Source: a virus
IMG/VR virus record: IMGVR_UViG_3300025154_000414
Location: 1 to 20,730 of that record
Strand: one strand, 5' to 3'
Length of the DNA stretch: 20,730 bases
The translations under genes were made by a program, and so were the position numbers. The notes beneath the pieces are model-generated. The model was not told where the DNA came from, did no database searches, and worked only from the letters and a program-made list of their open reading frames with translations. Shown here piece after piece: positions 14,121 through 20,730 of this stretch (within the stretch, counting starts at the first letter, position 1; each line of letters starts with the position of its first letter).

Positions 14121-14666
14121 TTAGCGGAGAGCCAGCCAGCGAACTACGTCGGCTGCGGTGTCACAAATGTCAGTACCGAGCGTGAACCCGGGGCCTTTGC
14201 CTGACATATCGTAGCACGATACAGCGGAGGCAGCGGCGTCGAATGTCGTCTCCGTAGTAAGGCTGGTGGTCGTGGCGATGGCGGCGACTACGCGGGTCTC
14301 GCCGTTGACCATGATCTTGTCCCCAACGACCAGTTCGCCGATAAAATTAGTGCTGGTACCGGTTACCGTGGCGGACCCTGCCGTGACAGCGACGGTGCCT
14401 GTGATCGTCGAGCCCGATGCCCTTCCAGCATACAGCGAGATCGACCCGGCAGCGTTGACCGACCACTGGGTATCGGCGTGGTTACCATTGTCGAGCGAGG
14501 TGCCTGCAGACATCCCGGAGAAATACTCATAGGATGCGAGATTATTGACATTGAACGCCCGAACATACCGCGGCTGCCAGCCGAGGATAACGTTCATCGC
14601 GGAGACCGGGTCGTCGACGACGAATGTCCCAACCTTCTGATACTGATCTGCGTGGTTCAAACTCAT
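14121..14666 (-). CDS. Head-region structural protein with a central beta domain, 181 residues
   Basis: An AGGAGG site lies before the ATG at 14666. The flanks look like one small fold that I recall from proteins encoded after phage capsid genes: VILGWQPRYVRAFNVNN with YEYFSGMSAG near residues 26-55, and GKGPGFTLGTDI with DVVRWLALR at 157-181. Between them, residues 87-142 form a separate, Thr/Val/Gly-rich unit (TVTGTSTNFIGELVVGDKI, then GETRVVAAI and SLTTETTF). That type of module recurs in phage fibre and capsid proteins, so it looks like a domain inserted in a loop of the core. It is the first gene behind the terminator that follows the capsid gene. A capsid decoration or minor head role is inferred. 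Confidence 0.8.
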   Translation of the reverse strand: MSLNHADQYQKVGTFVVDDPVSAMNVILGWQPRYVRAFNVNNLASYEYFSGMSAGTSLDNGNHADTQWSVNAAGSISLYAGRASGSTITGTVAVTAGSATVTGTSTNFIGELVVGDKIMVNGETRVVAAIATTTSLTTETTFDAAASAVSCYDMSGKGPGFTLGTDICDTAADVVRWLALR

Positions 14667-14689
14667 ATCGAAATCCTCCTGCTAAATTT

Positions 14690-14716
14690 TTAAAAGAAAG
14701 GGGGCCGGAGCCCCCC
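14690..14716 (-). terminator. Rho-independent terminator after the major capsid gene
   Basis: In minus-strand RNA the perfect stem GGGGGC/GCCCCC with loop TCCG (14700-14715) is followed directly by TTTCTTTT. It starts eight bases after the capsid stop codon. All genes further on lie in the same direction with no obvious promoter in between, so it is probably a partial stop that sets the capsid level above its followers. Confidence 0.8.
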
Positions 14717-14723
14717 TCAGATA

Positions 14724-15725
14724 TTACAGTTCAGGGATGGCCACTTCTGCAACGGCGACCCAGAGTTGATTGAGTATCAACGCTGCGAAGTAGGTCTTCC
14801 AGCCGATATGCCCGCGCTGGCCGAGCTTGTCGGAGTCACTGACGATGCCCGGGTTCTTGACGAACGGAGTCAGGGCGGTAGCACCCTTGAGCGGGGTGAC
14901 GGCCGCGCAGTCGGCGGCAATGTAGATGACCGGATAGACGTCGGCGTTGGTGCCGGTCGTGGAGATCATCGTGGTGCCGGAGCCGGCCTTGAGCCCGCCA
15001 CCGTCGGCCCAAGGCGTGAACACGGTGGAGGCGAGATACCTGACGTTGCCGACGGAACCGATCTCGGTCGGATAGGCGGACATTGAACCGTAGTCCACCA
15101 CATCCTTGAATCCGGGCATCTTCTGAATGACATCCTCAAGATCGGGATGACAGAAGGCGATGAAGCCGGGTTTGACGTTGACGGTCTCCATGTTTGCCGA
15201 ACTGGAGAGTTTCTTGGTGATGACGGAGGCGTTTTGGCGTTTGAACCCGCGGGTGATCTTCTGCTGCAGGGTCTTGGTCAGGGTCGTATTGACGTCGGTA
15301 CGAACCGTCGAGTTGGCGAAATAGCGGTTGGTGCCGGCCCGCATGATGTAGAACAGCCGGGTCTCAACCGACAGGGCAGCCTGTTTGGCCAGGATGTCAC
15401 TGTACTCCTTGATAATCGGATCCTCGTGGGTGTCGGCAACCTTATCGGTAATGCCAACCCAATCGCCGAGCTGGGCGAGGGTGGCCTGATAATCCGTGCT
15501 GGTGATGGCACTGCCGGCTGGGGTTACACCCTCGGTCAGATCCGTAGTAGCTGCGGACAAGGCCTCATACCTGCGGAACTTGACGGTATCCGAGGAGTTG
15601 CGCGGGATGGGCTTGGCCTGCAGGAACGGCTGCATGACCAGATCGGGGTCGGCCCGCTTCAACAGGTCGGCGGCAAGCTTGCCTGCGGTTCGATAAGAGA
15701 TATCACTGACGGTCTGTGTGGTCAT
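14724..15725 (-). CDS. Major capsid protein, N4gp56 type, 333 residues
   Basis: The start at 15725 has a strong GGAGGAG site. The protein shows the elements that I associate with the N4gp56 family of major capsid proteins with the HK97 fold: DTVKFRRYEAL (46-56), LTEGVTPAGSAIT (63-75), YQATLAQLGDWVGITD (79-94), then the EYSDILAKQAALSVETRLFY helix (108-127), and a GFIAFCHPDLEDVIQKMPGF segment, a DYGSMSAYPTEIGSVGNVRYL segment that opens the peripheral domain, and a late HIGWKTYFAALILNQLW segment. The length is within the usual 300-420 range of the family. It forms the icosahedral shell. A scaffold-like gene is directly in front with a 27-base gap, and a strong terminator lies directly behind, the usual setting of a highly expressed capsid gene. 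Confidence 0.9.
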   Translation of the reverse strand: MTTQTVSDISYRTAGKLAADLLKRADPDLVMQPFLQAKPIPRNSSDTVKFRRYEALSAATTDLTEGVTPAGSAITSTDYQATLAQLGDWVGITDKVADTHEDPIIKEYSDILAKQAALSVETRLFYIMRAGTNRYFANSTVRTDVNTTLTKTLQQKITRGFKRQNASVITKKLSSSANMETVNVKPGFIAFCHPDLEDVIQKMPGFKDVVDYGSMSAYPTEIGSVGNVRYLASTVFTPWADGGGLKAGSGTTMISTTGTNADVYPVIYIAADCAAVTPLKGATALTPFVKNPGIVSDSDKLGQRGHIGWKTYFAALILNQLWVAVAEVAIPEL

Positions 15726-15752
15726 AATTCTTGCTCCTCCTAGATGGTGGGG

Positions 15753-16655
15753 TTACGCTTTCGCGGCTTCCTGTGCGAACGCTCCTTCGAAGTCGTCCTC
15801 ATCAATGCCACTCTGCTGCGTTGTCTGCCTGCTCCTGATGCCTTCCTGGGCTTTGAGCTTGGCTTCCTTCGCAGCGGCCTCTGCTGCTGCTTTGGCGGCG
15901 GCAGCATCCGGCGCCGCGCCTGGTGATCCCGGTGTCTGTGCGCTCCCGGTATCCTTCTTGAAAACATCGTACAATTCAATAATGTCGTCGGTGTTGCCGT
16001 TGTCCAGGACCCGGTTATAGGCGGCCTTCAGGATCTTCGGCTGCGAATCGACCCAGGCCTCGACCTGCGGAAGCGTGGTGAAGGCGTCCGGGTGTTTGGC
16101 GAGGATGGCCTGCTCGTGGGCGTTGCGGGCGACGTTCTGGGTAACGGCTGCGATCGGGGCGATCTGGGCCAGGACGGCGTTCACCCGCTGCTCAACCATG
16201 TTCTCAACCCGGGCCATGATCACCCGGGAAAGCACAGCGTTGGCGGCGGTGACCTCGGGGAAATTGGCCTCTAAGGTATCGAGGATGGCCTGCTCGTCGG
16301 TGGAGACATTCTCCTTGCCGGCGCGGGCGGCTGCGTCATCGGCAGCGGCTTTGGCTGCGGAGTCAGCGGCTTCCTTGTCAGCCTTAGCCTGGGCATCGGC
16401 TGCTACTTTGGCAGCAGCCTTGGCGGCAATCTCATCTACAGTGGGTGCAGGCGGCGCAGCCGGAGGCTCTGGCACTACAGGAGGGTCGACCAGCGGAGGC
16501 TCTGGCGGTGCAGGCGGCTCTGGTGGAGTTTCGGGCGGGTCAACGGGAGGCTCAGCGAAGTCCTCCTCTTTTTTATCAGGATCCGGCAGTCCGGCGGTGG
16601 CCTCAAAGGCGAGGTCGAAATCAGTAAAAGTTGTATCTTGTTCTGTATTTTCCAT
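15753..16655 (-). CDS. Capsid scaffold-like protein, 300 residues
   Basis: A GGAGAAA site supports the ATG at 16655. The N-terminal 35 residues are acidic, residues 36-71 are about half proline (repeats of the type PPEPPAPPEPP), and 74-112 are an Ala/Lys/Asp-rich helix. Residues 117-235 contain long amphipathic helices, and 250-270 are again nearly all Ala, Lys and Glu. The end is acidic, DEDDFEGAFAQEAAKA. Acidic, helical proteins with low-complexity arms directly before the major capsid gene usually act as scaffolds: they guide capsid assembly and then leave or are cleaved. No protease motif is visible. The proline block is unusually long. Assignment rests on position and composition, not on a conserved catalytic motif. 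Confidence 0.8.
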   Translation of the reverse strand: MENTEQDTTFTDFDLAFEATAGLPDPDKKEEDFAEPPVDPPETPPEPPAPPEPPLVDPPVVPEPPAAPPAPTVDEIAAKAAAKVAADAQAKADKEAADSAAKAAADDAAARAGKENVSTDEQAILDTLEANFPEVTAANAVLSRVIMARVENMVEQRVNAVLAQIAPIAAVTQNVARNAHEQAILAKHPDAFTTLPQVEAWVDSQPKILKAAYNRVLDNGNTDDIIELYDVFKKDTGSAQTPGSPGAAPDAAAAKAAAEAAAKEAKLKAQEGIRSRQTTQQSGIDEDDFEGAFAQEAAKA

Positions 16656-16681
16656 TGTTTCTCCGGTTTGTTAGAAGCGTA

Positions 16682-16696
16682 ACAATATTTTATTGT
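16682..16696. repeat. Short inverted repeat before the scaffold gene
   Basis: ACAATA and TATTGT with a three-base spacer form a perfect palindrome in the 46-base gap between 16655 and 16702. It might be a small regulatory site or a weak promoter element (TTGATT lies 16 bases before TATTGT on the minus strand), but an AT-rich spacer can make this by chance. Confidence 0.25.
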
Positions 16697-16701
16697 AAAA
16701 G

Positions 16702-16896
16702 TCAATCAAAAAGCTGTATCAGCGCCTTACATTCCTGCGATTTTCCGCGAGCTTCGGCATTCTCACCGTCCTCTAACTTGTCACGGTGCCTCTCACGCCG
16801 AAGCTGGAACAGTTCAAGGAACAACTGTACCGGCTCGGCGGTCTTGTAAGTCTTGAGAATGTCTTCAATTTCCGCTTCCCTTTCCTTGTTTGCCAT
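16702..16896 (-). CDS. Small helical protein between portal and scaffold, 64 residues
   Basis: It overlaps the end of the portal gene by 32 bases, with a GGGGGAGAA site in front of the ATG at 16896. The protein is charged and helical: EREAEIEDILKTYKTAEPV, then FLELFQLRRERHRDKLEDG, and a final CKALIQLFD. No domain is recognisable. Very small genes in this place are frequent in phages and may encode an assembly helper. The strong ribosome site and the intact frame make it likely to be real. Confidence 0.7.
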   Translation of the reverse strand: MANKEREAEIEDILKTYKTAEPVQLFLELFQLRRERHRDKLEDGENAEARGKSQECKALIQLFD

Positions 16897-18949
16897 TTTT
16901 CTTCTCCCCCTCTTGCGGTTTTACTGCGGTAAGTAGTAAGGTTTTCAAGTTTTCCAGCTGCACCTTGTCCTGCCCTGTCTTGGCATTGGCCAAGTTCTGC
17001 TCGACCCTCGACAGGATTTCCTGAATTGTAGCAGCAGTTGTTGCCGCTACGACCTGCGCATCGGTGCGCTGTTTCTCGGCCGAGGCGGTGGCGGCCTCGG
17101 TCTTGGCGGTGGTCAGCCCCTGCTCGACCTGAGCGGCCTGCGAGGCGGCGGCCCGCATATCGGCCAGTACCTTCTTGGCCTCGTCCTCCGGCAGCATCCT
17201 GTCCACCGGCAGGTCCCGGGCCTTGAGACGGTCAACCAGCAGCCCGTAAGTATCAAGTATTGCCCGCTCCTCCGGAGTCAGGGTGGTGACGAACTGGTCG
17301 AGGGCGGCGCCGCGGACTTCCTTGGCGACCAGTGAGAGATTCCCCTTGGCCACGACCTGGTAGTCGCCCTTGATCTCTTCCTCCGGGTTGAACTCCATGT
17401 TCCACTGCAGCATGGAGCCAACCAACGAGGTCGTAAACTTGTCGAAGGCCCGAACGGTGTCTTTGGTCACCATGTTCGCCGAACCCATCATCATGCTCAT
17501 GTTGTTCGACGTCCTGAACGCCTCACCGAGCGGCTGCTGCTGCATCGCGCCCATGGTGTAAGCCGGCAGGTTGCTCTCGATATCGAGCTGCTGACGCTGC
17601 ATGGTGATGATGCTGAGAAGATCCGGGATATGCGACTGGGTGACGATCGATCTGATCGCCGGGTACTGGGCAGCGACCCCGTCGCCCTCACGCTCAATGG
17701 TCATGAAGGCATGAATGGGGCCGATGTTCTTGCGCCCCCTGGCCAGCAACTCGGTGTTGACCTCGAAGATCGGACCGGCGATCGCCGCCATGTTGTCCAT
17801 CATCGCCCGGGTGGTAGCACAGAGCGACATCTGTGAATCCCTGATCTCCTCCGGCATCCCGACGCCGGTCAGGCCGCTGTCCTCATCCTCGGTGTAGATG
17901 AAAGCATGGTACTGATCGGAGGGGCGTTTGCCGAAGGGGGCGACCACCGCCTTGATCACCACGTCGTCGACGAACCACAGGTCGGCCAGGATATCCATGT
18001 CGAGATTGTCTTCAGATATCTCAATGCCGGCCGCAGCCAGGGTATGCCCGGAGATGAAGCCGAGGCCACGGTAGATCTCATACCTGCGGGCGGTGCGGTC
18101 GGCGAGGTTCGAGGTCTTGGCCAGGGTGTGCAACTCGGCCTCATAGGACTTGGCCAGGTAGTTGCCAGTGGCATGGTCCTTGATGTACTCGCGGATGCTC
18201 TTGCCGATGAAGTCGTCACGTTTGGACAACTCCCGGAAGTCGTGCCGGCTGAGGACAGCCCGCTCGAACATCATCTCCTGGTCCTCCCAGCACTTGGCCG
18301 ATAGGTCCGGGTAGAAGTCCCAGATCCGCACATACTCCGGGTATGGCCGGCGAATGGTCTTCTCCTTGGCGACATAGGCGCCGGTGGCTGGGTCCATCTC
18401 CCAATACCGCTCTCGCTGAGTGCGGACCATCGGGCAGCGGGCGACGCCGAAACCGTAGATATAGCCGCTGCGGGTGACCCGCTTGCAAAGCTGGGGATGG
18501 TCGACATTGGCATCGGAGAGTTGGTCGGCGATCTCGGTCTCCATCCTGCCCTTGCGGTCCTCGGCGAACTCCCTGACCGCTCGCTCGATCGTCTCGCTGC
18601 TGATCGGCTCTCCGGTCTGCTGCAGGTTGGCGAGGATGTTCTCAAGGGCGTCTTTCGGAATGGAGGGGGACGGCGACACCGACAGGGTCCAGTTGCGGTC
18701 CTGAGAGGGGAACATCATCTCCATCATCTTGGCCACTCCGCCCTTGATCTTGACCTTGGTGTCACGCGGGTAGACGTGGGAGCGTTCTTCCTGGATATAC
18801 TGGAGGATCTCCGGATCATACTTGCCGAGGTACTGCCGCAGGTTCTTCAGCCACTGTGCCTCACAGAGAGCCCGGTCGTTGATGAACTGGGCGAGGGTGC
18901 CCTTCAGGTGGGTGCCGAGCTTGGACAGTTCATCGAAGTTGTATTTCAT
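16865..18949 (-). CDS. Portal protein, 694 residues
   Basis: The start at 18949 gives an N-terminus MKYNFDELSKLGTHLKG with a helical opening; the ribosome site GAGGCGA is modest. Residues 30-95 include CEAQWLKNLRQYLGKYDPEI, RSHVYPRDTKVKIKGGVAKM and MEMMFPSQDRNWTL, the pattern of podovirus-type portal proteins. The centre has KTIRRPYPEYVRIWDFYPDL, then a long region with RDSQMSLCATTRAMMDNMAA and helices as in the portal stem and wing. The last 100 residues are Gln/Ala/Lys-rich, probably a coiled coil, ending in a basic Lys/Gly tail. Twelve copies would form the ring at one capsid vertex through which DNA enters and leaves. Its place directly after the terminase gene and its length, within the normal 500-750 range, support this. 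Confidence 0.85.
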   Translation of the reverse strand: MKYNFDELSKLGTHLKGTLAQFINDRALCEAQWLKNLRQYLGKYDPEILQYIQEERSHVYPRDTKVKIKGGVAKMMEMMFPSQDRNWTLSVSPSPSIPKDALENILANLQQTGEPISSETIERAVREFAEDRKGRMETEIADQLSDANVDHPQLCKRVTRSGYIYGFGVARCPMVRTQRERYWEMDPATGAYVAKEKTIRRPYPEYVRIWDFYPDLSAKCWEDQEMMFERAVLSRHDFRELSKRDDFIGKSIREYIKDHATGNYLAKSYEAELHTLAKTSNLADRTARRYEIYRGLGFISGHTLAAAGIEISEDNLDMDILADLWFVDDVVIKAVVAPFGKRPSDQYHAFIYTEDEDSGLTGVGMPEEIRDSQMSLCATTRAMMDNMAAIAGPIFEVNTELLARGRKNIGPIHAFMTIEREGDGVAAQYPAIRSIVTQSHIPDLLSIITMQRQQLDIESNLPAYTMGAMQQQPLGEAFRTSNNMSMMMGSANMVTKDTVRAFDKFTTSLVGSMLQWNMEFNPEEEIKGDYQVVAKGNLSLVAKEVRGAALDQFVTTLTPEERAILDTYGLLVDRLKARDLPVDRMLPEDEAKKVLADMRAAASQAAQVEQGLTTAKTEAATASAEKQRTDAQVVAATTAATIQEILSRVEQNLANAKTGQDKVQLENLKTLLLTAVKPQEGEKKNGKQGKGSGN

Positions 18950-18972
18950 TGTCGCCTCTTTAAGTGCTTGGT

Positions 18973-20409
18973 TTAATAGCCTTCTTTCTGGGCAGGGCGG
19001 TAAGATTGAAGCTGATTAAGCGGGTTATAGTCTACTCGAACATGATCGGCCGGGTCGTACTTGCCAGAAAGCAGATATAAGTCACCATACTGTCCGGCCT
19101 CAGCTATATGGGACCATGCGTTTTTCTCTGGGCTATCCGAGAACTCACCGGAGAGCTTCTTCTTCGGGTATCGGTACTTGCTGCGCAGGGCCTCGATATA
19201 CAGCTTGCAAGAGGGGTCAATAATCATCAGCGGCTCGCCATCCGGATACTGACTGAGCATGTGCTCCGTCGCTTCGATGCGCACTTTGGGGTCGTTGGTC
19301 GATGCTGCCTTGACGATCGCTCCGTCTTCGTCGTAATCGGTCTTCAGTACCTTGAACGCCGAGGACTCGTCGGAGTCGGCCCGCCGGCTACCGGCCGGGT
19401 CACCGATGAAGATCAGCGGATTGTTTGGAAAGAAGTTCTTGATGATTGGCCGCAGGCGCAGTCGACTGAACCGTTTCATGCCCATATCAAACTCGGCAGC
19501 CTCGCGCAGAACCCTGACCCGGCCATCGAGTGACATCTGTTTGAAAGTCGCAGCTGGCGTTAATCCGCAATCGAAGCTGATGATCACCGGCAGGTCCGGG
19601 TCCGGCTGCAGATGCACTGGCGACACGTGCCGCTCGGGACGGAAGGTCGCCCCGTAGACCGGCTTACCAGACATGGATGGTGAGTAAAGACCGTGAATGT
19701 AGGTATCGACCCAGGCCTTGGTCTGACCCTTGGCGAGGTCCTTGTAGTAGTCAGGATGGAGGTGGTCGAGGTTCTCACCCTGCGGCGACAGGCCAGATGG
19801 CTGCTTGAAGGTGTCGACCTCGATAATGCTGTTGTCGTTGCCCTCTTCCTGCGGCAGGTGCTCCATGAGCTTGAAGGCGGCACTGTCGATCTCGGGCGGG
19901 TTAGTATCCATGATCAGACCGTACCATGCCCCAGGCACCTCAACCGGGTTCGGGTAGCGGCGCAGACGGCCCTTGATGTCTGCGTACAACGGTACAGGCA
20001 CCTCACGAAATTCGTTGATAAAACAGCCTGTTAGCTCCAAACTGAGAACTCTTCCTATATCGTCAATGGTGTCGAGCGGCAGGAACAGGATCTCGGACTC
20101 CACGTCTCCGAACTTGAGCCGAAATGTCATCTTCGACTCATGCCAAGTGCCGAGGTCACGCATCCAGTGCATCCAAGTAGCAAGAGTCGTGTCGCGTAAT
20201 TGTTTTACGGTATTACGTACAATCGCCCACTTAGATGATCTTTTACCGTTGTTCCAGGGGGGCATCTCGAGGTTGCGGCGGAGGATCTCCACACACATAC
20301 CGGCTGATTTTCCGGATCCTATCGGGCCGCTGATCGCCCTGTGAAAGGCGTTTGAGCGCATGAACTTGGCGACCGTCGGCGGCGCAGTGTAGTTGAAATC
20401 CTTTATCAT
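18973..20409 (-). CDS. terL: Terminase large subunit (packaging ATPase and nuclease), 478 residues
   Basis: The protein pumps DNA into the prohead and cuts the concatemer. The Walker A loop is GPIGSGKS at 28-35. The Walker B region is LTGCFINEFREV at 126-137, with Asn at 132 before the catalytic Glu 133 where many terminases have Asp. MDTNPP at 167-172 fits the coupling motif. The nuclease domain has Asp 280 in VIISFDCG and Asp 337 in FIGDPAG; SHIAEAGQYGD at 433-443 would supply the third acidic residue, with Glu 437 in place of the more usual Asp. The start overlaps the stop of the 56-residue gene by ATGA. No recognisable small terminase subunit is visible in this window; it may lie upstream. 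The family resembles podovirus terminases. Confidence 0.92.
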   Translation of the reverse strand: MIKDFNYTAPPTVAKFMRSNAFHRAISGPIGSGKSAGMCVEILRRNLEMPPWNNGKRSSKWAIVRNTVKQLRDTTLATWMHWMRDLGTWHESKMTFRLKFGDVESEILFLPLDTIDDIGRVLSLELTGCFINEFREVPVPLYADIKGRLRRYPNPVEVPGAWYGLIMDTNPPEIDSAAFKLMEHLPQEEGNDNSIIEVDTFKQPSGLSPQGENLDHLHPDYYKDLAKGQTKAWVDTYIHGLYSPSMSGKPVYGATFRPERHVSPVHLQPDPDLPVIISFDCGLTPAATFKQMSLDGRVRVLREAAEFDMGMKRFSRLRLRPIIKNFFPNNPLIFIGDPAGSRRADSDESSAFKVLKTDYDEDGAIVKAASTNDPKVRIEATEHMLSQYPDGEPLMIIDPSCKLYIEALRSKYRYPKKKLSGEFSDSPEKNAWSHIAEAGQYGDLYLLSGKYDPADHVRVDYNPLNQLQSYRPAQKEGY

Positions 20410-20576
20410 ACCTTAGATACCTCTTCCTCAGCGAACGTCCTGCGCCGAAAATCGGAGTACTTTTCAGGAAGATCTCCGAGATTACCGCCTTTTCCTGTTC
20501 CATTCACCTTCCAGGGCTTGCACATCAAACAGCCAGCCCTGCGATTTTTTGGTCTTCCTTTTTTGTGGTGGCTCAT
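20406..20576 (-). CDS. Small basic protein with CxxCKPWK motif, 56 residues
   Basis: The ATG at 20576 overlaps the stop of the regulator fragment, and the stop overlaps the terminase start (ATGA at both ends). A GAGGAG site lies 12 bases before the start. The N-terminal third is basic (SHHKKGRPKNRR), then comes AGCLMCKPWKVNG at residues 14-26. Tiny proteins with a basic arm and a GCLxCKP(W/H)K motif are common in phages and bacteria; the pair of Cys may bind a metal or a nucleic acid, but I know of no proven function. The C-terminal half is charged and ends EEEVSKV. It is easily missed because of its size. It is tightly coupled to the terminase, so it could help packaging, but it does not look like a classical small terminase. 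Confidence 0.75.
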   Translation of the reverse strand: MSHHKKGRPKNRRAGCLMCKPWKVNGTGKGGNLGDLPEKYSDFRRRTFAEEEVSKV

Positions 20577-20730
20577 CCCTGCAACTCCTCAGCACACCTA
20601 ACACAATATTGGCAACCAGGAACTGCTTTGCGACGACCTTCAGGGATTGGTTCTTCGCAGTCCAAACAATGCGTTCTTGACTCTCCATAAAAAACTTTTC
20701 GATTAGCTAATGCTTCTCTCAGATGTATCT
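20573..20730 (-). CDS. TraR/DksA-family zinc-finger protein, 5' end outside window
   Basis: The open frame enters from the right edge and gives 51 residues before the TGA at 20573. It holds HCLDCEEPIPEGRRKAVPG, then CQYCVRC: a C-x2-C-x17-C-x2-C finger with the EPIPEGRR core typical of the TraR/DksA family. The usual TraR-like length is about 60-75 residues, so only the first part of the N-terminal helix is missing. Family members bind in the secondary channel of RNA polymerase and change promoter choice; for this phage the effect is inferred. The protein in another frame starting at 20688 is rejected because it lacks this motif. The stop overlaps the start of the next gene by four bases. Confidence 0.85.
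   Translation of the reverse strand, partial: IHLREALANRKVFYGESRTHCLDCEEPIPEGRRKAVPGCQYCVRCAEELQG

Noticed and set aside
16075-16674. Plus-strand open frame of 199 codons with Ser/Gly/Ala runs
   Set aside because: It is the complement of the Ala- and Pro-rich scaffold gene; the repeats of Gly and Ser simply mirror the Pro block.
20482-20688. Minus-strand frame of 68 codons at the right edge
   Set aside because: It overlaps the zinc-finger frame and the 56-residue frame in the third reading frame. The neighbouring frames have a clear C4 finger and a recurring Cys motif with coupled starts, while this one shows no motif.
1-20730. CRISPR array, tRNA or rRNA genes, insertion sequence, integrase and attachment site
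   Set aside because: I saw no regularly spaced direct repeats, cloverleaf, transposase or recombinase motif, so it cannot be decided from this window if the phage is temperate.

Overview
The window reads as the virion-structure block of a tailed double-stranded DNA bacteriophage or prophage. Every gene I can support lies on the minus strand, so transcription runs from the right end (20730) to the left end (1). The order is the classical one: TraR/DksA-like regulator fragment, small Cys-motif protein, large terminase, portal, scaffold-like protein, N4gp56-type major capsid protein, minor head proteins, head-tail adaptor, a nozzle or DNA-stabilisation-like tail protein, a cassette of tail and fibre-like proteins, and then large virion proteins that could be injected with the DNA. 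There is no tape-measure, tail-tube or sheath gene, which together with the terminase and capsid types points to a short-tailed (podovirus-like) phage. The host cannot be named from this sequence; the GC-rich backbone and strong GGAG-type ribosome binding sites fit a GC-rich Gram-negative host, but that is inference.

Region by region: 20406-20730 holds a zinc-finger regulator cut by the window edge and a 56-residue protein. 18973-20409 is the large terminase and 16865-18949 the portal. 13460-16896 is the head-shell block, with a rho-independent terminator directly after the major capsid gene (14690-14716) that probably lowers expression of the genes behind it. 11050-13370 holds three connector or tail genes. 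5572-11049 is a run of seven genes in strikingly AT-rich DNA, and the same composition continues into the first 45 percent of the gene at 4391-5572. 1-4389 returns to GC-rich DNA and encodes three large helical or low-complexity virion proteins, the last cut by the left edge.

Two genes at the ends are open at the window edge. The gene at 1-2173 is an open frame of at least 724 codons, starts by a TGATG overlap with the gene before it, and carries a glycine zipper and a duplicated motif. The fragment at 20573-20730 has a full C4 zinc finger.

The most interesting part is the AT-rich tail cassette. It begins exactly at the gene junction at 11049/11050 and ends inside a gene, making that gene a composition chimera with six Gly/Leu-Pro repeats in the AT-rich half and a GC-rich C-terminal domain. 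The cassette holds a candidate seven-bladed propeller protein and a 590-residue protein that I do not recognise. I see no CRISPR array, insertion sequence, integrase, tRNA or rRNA gene, defence system or reverse transcriptase here. All family assignments come from reading motifs by eye and from memory; no search was run.
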